A stretch of DNA of 10,708 bases from JBBQXV01 sp043785585 (GTDB taxonomy: Bacteria; Myxococcota_A; Polyangia; Polyangiales; Polyangiaceae): contig JAYVXB010000753.1 in NCBI GenBank assembly GCA_043785585.1, positions 1-10,708 on the forward strand, read 5' to 3'. Positions 1 through 5,169 of the stretch are shown here, piece by piece. Within the stretch, counting starts at the first letter, position 1. Each line of letters begins with the position of its first letter. The notes below the pieces were generated by a model. The model was not told the origin of the DNA. It was given only the letters and a program-made list of their open reading frames with translations, and ran no database searches. The translations under genes and the position numbers were made by a program.

Positions 1-488
1 GCCTGCCGGTACGCCGAGTAGTGATCCTTGAGCGAGCTCCCACGCGGCGAGAGCGCGGTGACCGCGTCGAGGAGCGACGGGTACATCGCCTTCTCGGGCG
101 GCGGTGCGTACTCGCGGAGCTGCGTCTCGATCCAATCGCGGTAGACCTTGACGATCGGTACCTCGTGCTCGCTCCCCGCGTTGTACGGGTACTTCTCTTT
201 CAGCTCGGACTTCGTGCGGCGTGCGTCCTCGTCGCTGAGCGCGAGGCGACGCGGCCACTGATCGCCGGGCGTGTAGCTCATGCCCGAGAGGATGCGATCG
301 ACGAGCTCCATGACGCGCGCGATGTCCTCGATGCGATCGATGCAGATCTTGAGGTTCGCTTCTTCGTGCGCATAGGCGCGGTAGGCGCGGACGTTTTGGG
401 TGGCGGTGGAGCAGCCGAGGCCGAGGACTCCGCACATCGCAGCGATGAGGGCGAAGGCGAACGGAGGCCGGAGGTCGATGGGTCTCAC
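1..488 (-). CDS. Putative lipoprotein of unknown function (3'-truncated by window edge)
   Basis: The frame is open from a GTG at 486-488 to the left edge, giving 162 codons with no stop, so the C-terminus lies outside the window. The N-terminus is MRPIDLRPPFAFALIAAM followed by CGVLGLGC-S. This is a short basic start, a hydrophobic stretch and a lipobox-like GLG-C at residue 26. The -3 position is Gly rather than Leu, so lipidation is likely but not textbook. The mature part (about residues 30-160) is charged and probably helical, with acidic/basic stretches such as HEEANLKICIDRIEDIARV, and I recognise no domain. An internal Cys sits at about residue 49. The gene is divergent from the HIT gene, and the 52 bp between them must hold both promoters. 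No strong Shine-Dalgarno precedes the GTG (only GAAG). Third positions are almost all G/C, as in the neighbouring genes, which supports real coding. Confidence 0.7.
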   Translation of the reverse strand, partial: MRPIDLRPPFAFALIAAMCGVLGLGCSTATQNVRAYRAYAHEEANLKICIDRIEDIARVMELVDRILSGMSYTPGDQWPRRLALSDEDARRTKSELKEKYPYNAGSEHEVPIVKVYRDWIETQLREYAPPPEKAMYPSLLDAVTALSPRGSSLKDHYSAYRQ

Positions 489-499
489 CTTCGACGGAG

Positions 500-528
500 C
501 GTATCGCGGGCGGGGACGGAATTGTCTA
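500..528 (-). promoter_or_regulatory. Candidate sigma70-like promoter for the left-edge lipoprotein gene
   Basis: On the minus strand TAGACA (528-523; 5 of 6 to TTGACA) is followed after exactly 17 bp by GATACG (505-500; 3 of 6 to TATAAT). Initiation would fall near 493, leaving only a few bases before the GTG at 488. The -10 match is poor and short motifs arise by chance, so this is a weak candidate. Confidence 0.22.
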
Positions 529-540
529 CGCTCGTCCGTC

Positions 541-882
541 ATGGGCTGCCTCTTTTGCAAAATCGTGAGTCGCGAGATTCCGTCCGAGATCGTCTTCGAG
601 AACGAGCACGTGCTCGCGTTCAAAGACATCCATCCCGCCGCGCCGTCGCACGCGCTCGTCATCCCGAAGCGACACATCGTCGGGATGCGCGACGCGAAGC
701 CCGAGGACGCGGCGCTCCTCGGCGAGATGATGCTCGCGGCGCGCGAGGTCGGCGAGCTGCTCGGCGTCGGCGAGTCGGGGTATCGCCTCGTCGCGAACCA
801 AGGCGCGAACGCCGGGCAAAGCGTGCATCATCTGCATGTCCACGTGCTCGGCGGGCGAGGATTGGCCTGGCCGCCTGGGTGA
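541..882 (+). CDS. HIT-family protein (HinT-like nucleotide hydrolase/transferase)
   Basis: This 113-residue protein has the standard HINT length. It starts MGCLFCKIVSREIPSEIVFE and carries the family block HPAAPSHALVIPKRHI (about residues 31-46). It ends with the histidine triad H97-L-H99-V-H101 inside SVHHLHVHVLGGR, then the C-terminal WPPG. The triad performs nucleotidyl transfer through a central His: HINT enzymes cleave AMP-amine phosphoramidates and related adenylates in the cytoplasm. C3-x-x-C6 together with H45 and a triad-proximal His fits the zinc site of many bacterial HIT proteins. The ATG at 541 is chosen because the family begins right before the CxFCKI motif. An in-frame ATG at 400 would add 47 residues lacking family similarity and overlapping the divergent gene. 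No clear Shine-Dalgarno is seen. The short gap to the downstream gene allows co-transcription, although an inverted repeat lies between them. Confidence 0.95.
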   Translation: MGCLFCKIVSREIPSEIVFENEHVLAFKDIHPAAPSHALVIPKRHIVGMRDAKPEDAALLGEMMLAAREVGELLGVGESGYRLVANQGANAGQSVHHLHVHVLGGRGLAWPPG

Positions 883-884
883 CG

Positions 885-930
885 CGCGCGCCCCTCCATT
901 GCAGAAGGGGACGGACCAGGTGGGCGCGCG
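885..930. repeat. GC-rich inverted repeat between the HIT and beta-propeller genes
   Basis: CGCGCGCCC at 885-893 is a perfect 9-base inverted match to GGGCGCGCG at 922-930. An alternative inner stem pairs CCCCT (891-895) with AGGGG (906-910) around a 10-base loop. It begins 2 bp after the HIT stop codon. No T-tract follows on the plus strand, so it is not a canonical intrinsic terminator. It could be a Rho-independent-like stop, an mRNA stabiliser or chance in GC-rich DNA. Confidence 0.4.
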
Positions 931-971
931 ATTCAATCGTACGGGCGTTTTCGCGCTAGGATTCGGGTTGG

Positions 972-2093
972 GTGTCGATGAAATCGTTCGTTGGGCTCGT
1001 GTGCGGCGCCGTCGTGGCGGCCGCGTCGAGCTGCGCGGGCGGTCCGGCCGCACCGGTGGCTCCCGTCGTTCGGGCCGAGCTCGACGCGAGCGCCGCCCTC
1101 GAGCCGATCGACGCCGCGGCGATCCCCGAAGCGTCGCCGCCGCCGATCCTCGCCGATGCCTCGGACCCGCCGCGCGAGCCGCAGACGATCGCGAGCGGGC
1201 TCGATCCGATCGAAGCGATCGCGCTCGACGAGAGCGACGCGTACATCCTCACGCGGTCCGCGCCGGGCGCGTGGCGCCTCTATCGGGTCGCGAAGCGCGG
1301 CGGTGTCGCGTCGCGGCTCGACGATTTTCACGCGGAGAGCGTGTCGGTCGCGGTCGATGATCACGCGTTCTACGTCGCCACCGCGCAGCGCATCAGCGAA
1401 GCGATCCAAGGCGGCAACTTCCGGACGTCGGCGTACGGGCGCGTCGTCGTGGCTCCGAAGGTCGGCGGCGGACGCGCGACGATCTTCGACGGCCTGCGCG
1501 CGGCATACGGCGTCGCCGTGCACGGCGAGAACGTCTACTGGCTCAGCGGCGCGGTCGATGGGAGCGGCGGCGTCACCGTCGATTCGATCATGAAGGGTCG
1601 CGCGTCGGGCGGCGGCGCGGCGTACTTCGCGATGAAGCAGATCGGCGCGACGAGCGTGGCCGCCGACGGCACCGCCGTCTACTTCGCCCTCGCGGGGCGC
1701 TTCGACGATCGCAAGCACGCGTGGCCCGCGGGCGCGATCGTCCGCGCCGCGATCTCCGGCGGCGCACCTTCGACGCTCGCGACGACCGGCGAGCAACCGC
1801 ACGCGATCGCGCTCGACGACGTCGCGGTCTACTGGATCGATCGAAGCGGCGCGCTCTCACGCGTCGCGAAATCCGGCGGACCCGCCGCTCTGCTCGCCGA
1901 CAAGGTCGATCGGTTCGCGCTCGACGGCGCGCGCGTTTACGGCGCGAGCGGTGGCGTCATCACTGCGCGAGCGAAATCCGGAGGCGACGTCGTCGCGCGT
2001 TGGGAATCGGCCGCGCCCGTCACCGCGATCGCGCTCGATGGCGCGTTCGTTTACTTCGCGTCGGGCGGAGAGCTTCGGCGCGCGCTGAAGTAG
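972..2093 (+). CDS. Predicted lipoprotein with a beta-propeller (KSGG-type repeats)
   Basis: A protein of 373 residues. Residues 1-21 form a lipoprotein signal: hydrophobic FVGLVCGAVVAA followed by ASS-C21. A linker of Ala/Pro/Asp runs to about residue 75. The rest contains seven copies of a strand motif of the type A-[IV]-A-[LV]-D-x-x-x-[VA]-Y-[WF], near residues 82, 124, 179, 227, 277, 313 and 350. These alternate with turns such as VAKRGG, APKVGGG, RAAISGG, VAKSGG and RAKSGG. Such spacing (roughly 36-55 residues) fits a six- or seven-bladed propeller resembling YWTD/NHL-like folds. Proteins of this kind are common and mostly uncharacterised in myxobacteria, and no catalytic residues are evident. 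I infer an envelope ligand- or protein-binding role. The GTG at 972 is chosen because AGGA at 958-961 lies 10 bp upstream; the ATG at 978 is an in-frame alternative and would leave the lipobox intact. Confidence 0.85.
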   Translation: MSMKSFVGLVCGAVVAAASSCAGGPAAPVAPVVRAELDASAALEPIDAAAIPEASPPPILADASDPPREPQTIASGLDPIEAIALDESDAYILTRSAPGAWRLYRVAKRGGVASRLDDFHAESVSVAVDDHAFYVATAQRISEAIQGGNFRTSAYGRVVVAPKVGGGRATIFDGLRAAYGVAVHGENVYWLSGAVDGSGGVTVDSIMKGRASGGGAAYFAMKQIGATSVAADGTAVYFALAGRFDDRKHAWPAGAIVRAAISGGAPSTLATTGEQPHAIALDDVAVYWIDRSGALSRVAKSGGPAALLADKVDRFALDGARVYGASGGVITARAKSGGDVVARWESAAPVTAIALDGAFVYFASGGELRRALK

Positions 2094-2114
2094 CGCGCTC
2101 CCACGCCGCTCACG
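2094..2114. other. Convergent intergenic gap, 21 bp
   Basis: The stop of the plus-strand propeller gene (2091-2093) and the stop of the minus-strand cysteine-rich gene (2115-2117) face each other across 21 bp. I see no hairpin or T-tract in it, so transcripts from either side may read into the other gene or end by Rho. Confidence 0.6.
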
Positions 2115-4103
2115 TCACGGACACTTGTTGGTGCCCGCGACGCACGCTCCGGACGCGCAGATGCCGCCCGCGCAGCAGTCTTGCCCCGCGCCGCCGCACG
2201 CGACGCAAAGCGCGGTCGCCTTGTCGCAGACGAACGGTTCGCCGCAGTAGCTCTGCCCCGTAGGTGCCGGGCAGCACGCTTGGTTGAACCCGCCACATGA
2301 AGCGCACGTGCCCGCCGTGCACGTGGCGAACGGCGCCGTGCACGAGACGTTGCCGCCGCAGCACGTCTGCGAAATCTTGCCGCACGTCCCGCCCATGCAG
2401 CCGCCGGCGGCGCACGTCCCTTGACCTGCGGAGCACGTGCCCGCGGCAGCGACGCAGGTCTTCGTGTTGCCGTCGCAGCAACCGCCGCCGGAGCAGAAGT
2501 TGCCGTCGCAGCACGGCTGGCCCGCGCCGCCGCACGTCGCGCACTTCGACGTCGCGGGAGAGCAGGAGAGGCCCGACGCCGTGCAGAAGTTCGCCGCGGC
2601 GCCGTTCGCGTTCGGGTTGCCGTTGCAGCAATTCTGCGCGGCACCACCGCATGGACCGGTGAGGCAGCTCCCGCTGCTGCAGCTGCCCAACGCGCCGCCG
2701 CACGTCGCCCCGTTCGCCTTGCACGTCCCGCCGGTGCAGCATCGCGCGCCGGCGCAGGTGTCGTTCGCGCAGCACGGGTTGCCGGTGCCGCCGCACGTCA
2801 CGTTCGATGTGCCGTTCAAGCAGATGTTGGCGCCCATCGCTTGCCCCGACGCGATGCAAGCGCCGGCGCTGCAGCATCCGCCGCCGAGGCACGCGTTGCC
2901 CGCGCAGCAAGCTTGCGTCGCGCCGCCGCACGGCGTGCACGCGCCGCCGGTGCACACGCGGCCGGAGCCGCTGCACGCTGCCGTCGTCGCGACGCAGAGC
3001 GAGGTCACGCCGTCGCAGCATCCGCCGCCGCCGCACGTGCTGCCTGCGCAGCACGGTTGCCCGGGGCCGCCGCACGTCGTGCACGCCCCCGCTTTGCAGA
3101 TCTTCGTGCCCGCCGCGCACGACGTCGCATCCGCGGCGCACGTCGAGCTCGTCGCGTCGCAACACCCAGTGCCGCTGCACGTCGATCCCGCGCAGCACGG
3201 TTGTCCGGCGCCGCCGCACGCCACGCACGTGTTCGCGGAGCAGAGCTCGCCCGCGCCGCACGTCGATCCCGCGCAGCACGGTTGGCCAACGCCACCGCAC
3301 GCGACGCACGTGCTCGCGGAGCAGATCGCCCCCGCGCCGCACGTCGATCCCGCGCAGCACGGCTGCGTCGCCGCGCCGCACGCCGTGCAGGCTCCGGCCG
3401 TGCAAAGGTTGTTGCCGGTGCACGCAGCGCCTGCGTTCACGCACTGCGCCGCCGTCATGTCGCAGCAGCCGGTGCCCGTGCACGCGCCGCCTGCGCAGCA
3501 AGGTTGCGCCGCGCCGCCGCACCCGACGCACGAAGTGCCGTTGCAGACTTGGCTCCCGGTGCAGCCGAGACCGTTGCCGACGCACTTCTGCATTCCGACG
3601 TCGCAGCAGTCGCCCGCGCTGCACGTGTTGCCCGCGCAGCACGCTTGCGACGTCGCGCCGCACACGATGCATGTTCCGCCGCTGCAGACGTCGCCCGCGC
3701 TGCACAGATTGCCTGGGCAGCAGAGCTGCGCGGTTCCGCCGCACGCGACGCACATGCCGCCGCTGCAAGCGCCGGTCGTGCAGCTGTTGCCCGCGCAGCA
3801 CGTCGAACCGATGTAGCCGCAAGCCGCGGCTTCCATGACGTCCGGCGGCGCGTCGGCGACGGCGTCTGCCGCGTCCGTGGCGTCGGTCGTCGTCGTGGTG
3901 TCGGTCGGTGCGTCCGCCGTCGAGTCGGGCGCCGTGTCCGGTGGGATCGTGACGTCGACGGGGACGAACGTGTCGGCGCTCGCATCCACGAGGGAGCCGT
4001 CGGTGTCCGGCGCGGGGGCTCCCTCGAAGATCGAGTAGTCGTCGGTGCAGCCGGCGACGAGGAGCGCGAGCGATGCGATCGCTGCGAGGAGAATCTGCTT
4101 CAC
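2115..4103 (-). CDS. Cysteine-rich modular lipoprotein, 15 tandem CGGxGQxCC modules
   Basis: This 662-residue protein has a canonical lipoprotein signal (KQILLAAIASLALLVAG-C19). A Thr/Asp/Ala/Pro linker runs to about residue 93. The rest is 15 tandem modules, each opening [ATSPVG]-C-G-x4-[QNT]-x-CC. Short modules are mostly 26-29 residues with 6 Cys (C-x6-CC-x4-C-x5-C-x4-C). Long modules are about 47-50 residues with 10 Cys and an added CC-x6-C-x6-C stretch. Module starts are 94, 120, 147, 194, 241, 268, 295, 343, 391, 436, 484, 523, 573, 602 and 635. I count 117 Cys including the lipid-anchored one, about 18 percent, with an even number in every module. I infer disulfide-bonded mini-domains on the outer membrane or cell surface; no enzyme motif is visible. 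The GTG start at 4101-4103 is supported by GAGG 6 bp upstream and by the signal peptide. The frame stays open upstream, but that part overlaps the TPR gene and is not coding. Confidence 0.88.
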   Translation of the reverse strand: MKQILLAAIASLALLVAGCTDDYSIFEGAPAPDTDGSLVDASADTFVPVDVTIPPDTAPDSTADAPTDTTTTTDATDAADAVADAPPDVMEAAACGYIGSTCCAGNSCTTGACSGGMCVACGGTAQLCCPGNLCSAGDVCSGGTCIVCGATSQACCAGNTCSAGDCCDVGMQKCVGNGLGCTGSQVCNGTSCVGCGGAAQPCCAGGACTGTGCCDMTAAQCVNAGAACTGNNLCTAGACTACGAATQPCCAGSTCGAGAICSASTCVACGGVGQPCCAGSTCGAGELCSANTCVACGGAGQPCCAGSTCSGTGCCDATSSTCAADATSCAAGTKICKAGACTTCGGPGQPCCAGSTCGGGGCCDGVTSLCVATTAACSGSGRVCTGGACTPCGGATQACCAGNACLGGGCCSAGACIASGQAMGANICLNGTSNVTCGGTGNPCCANDTCAGARCCTGGTCKANGATCGGALGSCSSGSCLTGPCGGAAQNCCNGNPNANGAAANFCTASGLSCSPATSKCATCGGAGQPCCDGNFCSGGGCCDGNTKTCVAAAGTCSAGQGTCAAGGCMGGTCGKISQTCCGGNVSCTAPFATCTAGTCASCGGFNQACCPAPTGQSYCGEPFVCDKATALCVACGGAGQDCCAGGICASGACVAGTNKCP
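3178..3362 (-). repeat. 81-bp-period near-identical DNA repeats inside the cysteine-rich gene
   Basis: The 23-bp string beginning CACGTCGATCCCGCGCAGCA (plus-strand reading) occurs at 3178-3200, 3259-3281 and 3340-3362, exactly 81 bp apart. The intervening DNA is also very similar. 81 bp equals 27 codons, the length of one short module; the copies lie in modules 5, 6 and 7 of the protein. Conservation at DNA level as well as protein level indicates recent tandem duplication or gene conversion of a single module. Confidence 0.8.
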
Positions 4104-4113
4104 AGGGAACCTC
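4100..4113 (-). promoter_or_regulatory. GTGA stop/start overlap with Shine-Dalgarno (translational coupling)
   Basis: On the minus strand 4103-4100 reads GTGA. The GTG starts the cysteine-rich lipoprotein and the overlapping TGA ends the TPR/PEGA-like gene. GAGG at 4113-4110 lies within the TPR coding region, 6 bp before the GTG. This arrangement is typical of terminating ribosomes re-initiating on the next gene. Confidence 0.75.
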
Positions 4114-5158
4114 GCAAACCGATGAAACCCGGTGTCACGACGACCGCCGCGCTCGCGCCGCCCGGTGTCGACTTCGGTGCGCTCAAGATGAAGAGCACCA
4201 CGCCCGTCGAGATGCCGACCGCGCCGACGACGAGGCCGATGTTCGCGATCGTCTGCTGCATCTTGCCGGACGAGACGGTGTCCGCTTTCGACGCGGGGCA
4301 CGGGCCGCTGTGGCAAGCCGTCTGAAGATCGCTGTACGTGCTTTTCTCGAGCGCGCCGAAGATGCCGAACGTGATGAGGCCGGCGGCGCCGACGCCTCCA
4401 GCGATGTACGCGGTCGTTCGGAGACCACCGCGCGGCGCGGGCGGAGGCGGAGGCGGGAGCGGCTTCGGATCGTCCTTCGGGACGTCGTTCGGATCGATCG
4501 CCGCGTTCGGTTTCGGTGGCGGCGGCGGCTCCGCAGGCTTCGGCGGCTCCGCATCGAGGTTCACCGTCGTCTCGCCGGGACCCACGGTGAGCGTGCTCCG
4601 CGCGACTTCTTTGCCGCCGTTCGTGACGATGATCTCGATCGTGCCCGGCATCACGGGGATCGGCTCGGCGAGCGCGTCGCGCGTGAGATCGCGGTCGCCG
4701 ACTTTGACGCCCGTGCCTTCGCCCGCGTGGTCCACCTTGATCGTGAGCAGGACGATCTTCGTCGCGACATCTTTTCGCTCTGCTTCGGCGGCGTCCGCCG
4801 TCTCGCCGTAGCGCGCCTCGCGCGCAGCGAGCGCGCGCGCGTCGTTCATCGTCTTCGTGAGCTCGATGTAAGCGTCGGGCAGCTTTCCGGTCTCGATGAG
4901 GCAACGCGCGAGCGAAAATCGCGCATTGGGGCTCGCCACGACGACGAGCGACGCGCGAAACTCGACGACCGCTTCGTCGCACTTTTTCTTCGCGGCGAGA
5001 TCGCGCCCCTTCAAGAAGAGGCGTTGCGCTTGAAACTTCTGCTCGGGCGTCGCCGAGATCGCATCGGCCGGCGCCGCGAGCACGCCCGCGCTCGCGAGGA
5101 GCACGGACGCGAAGGATGCGGCGGCGAAGCAGCGGCGGAGCGAGCAGAGCATTCGCAT
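4100..5158 (-). CDS. TPR/PEGA-like envelope protein with two transmembrane segments
   Basis: A protein of 352 residues with an N-terminal signal peptide (about 1-32, ending near VLAAPADA). A TPR-like helical region follows (about 38-110; QAQRLFLKGRDLAAKKKCDE then AVVEFRASL and NARFSLARCLIETGKLPDAY). Next is a PEGA-like beta region (about 133-202; IPVMPGTIEIIVTNGGKEV then TLTVGPGETTVNLD). A Pro-rich linker (204-242) precedes two hydrophobic helices, about 248-269 and 304-326, separated by a loop with C282 and C287. A short C-terminal tail ends the protein. I know this architecture as common in Polyangia next to Ser/Thr kinase genes, where function is generally unassigned. I infer an inner-membrane-anchored scaffold with periplasmic TPR and PEGA-like domains. 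The ATG at 5158 is chosen because GAGGA lies 6 bp before it, inside the end of the kinase gene, leaving a 1-bp gap between genes. The ATG at 5152 is an alternative. The stop overlaps the next start (GTGA). Confidence 0.85.
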   Translation of the reverse strand: MRMLCSLRRCFAAASFASVLLASAGVLAAPADAISATPEQKFQAQRLFLKGRDLAAKKKCDEAVVEFRASLVVVASPNARFSLARCLIETGKLPDAYIELTKTMNDARALAAREARYGETADAAEAERKDVATKIVLLTIKVDHAGEGTGVKVGDRDLTRDALAEPIPVMPGTIEIIVTNGGKEVARSTLTVGPGETTVNLDAEPPKPAEPPPPPKPNAAIDPNDVPKDDPKPLPPPPPPAPRGGLRTTAYIAGGVGAAGLITFGIFGALEKSTYSDLQTACHSGPCPASKADTVSSGKMQQTIANIGLVVGAVGISTGVVLFILSAPKSTPGGASAAVVVTPGFIGLRGSL

Positions 5159-5159
5159 C

Positions 5160-5169
5160 TCAGATCCTC
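5160..5169 (-). promoter_or_regulatory. Shine-Dalgarno of the TPR gene overlapping the kinase stop region
   Basis: On the minus strand GAGGA (5169-5165) is followed by six bases and the ATG at 5158. The kinase TGA (5162-5160) lies within that spacer. The site both decides the TPR start and argues for coupled translation of the two genes. Confidence 0.65.

Noticed and set aside
400..540. 47-codon N-terminal extension of the HIT gene
   Set aside because: It overlaps the divergent lipoprotein gene and lacks HIT similarity; the family starts at the CxFCKI segment, so the ATG at 541 is preferred.
526..1053. Minus-strand open frame opposite the HIT gene
   Set aside because: Arg/Pro-rich shadow with no recognisable feature; the plus-strand HIT motifs are unambiguous.
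3178..3362. Regular direct repeats resembling a CRISPR array
   Set aside because: Repeats are in-frame coding modules, the spacers are themselves similar, and the 81-bp period equals the 27-residue protein module.
2437..3816. Long plus-strand open frame (459 codons) rich in Pro, His, Gln and Ala with repeats
   Set aside because: It is the antisense of the cysteine module array. The CGG/CC repeat structure forces a stop-free opposite frame. The minus-strand product has a lipoprotein signal, Shine-Dalgarno and coherent modules; the plus-strand one has none.
2115..4103. Metallothionein-like or keratin-associated-like protein
   Set aside because: A lipoprotein signal sends it out of the cytoplasm, where Cys are normally oxidised, and the even Cys count per module fits disulfides better than metal clusters. 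General Cys richness is not evidence for either family.
2421..4325. Plus-strand open frame of 634 codons, Ala/Arg-rich
   Set aside because: Low-complexity Ala/Arg translation across two real minus-strand genes, as expected of a shadow frame in high-GC DNA.
4104..4982. Upstream in-frame extension of the cysteine-rich gene
   Set aside because: The extension is Arg/Ala-rich shadow of the TPR gene. The GTG at 4101-4103 has a Shine-Dalgarno and begins a canonical lipoprotein signal peptide.
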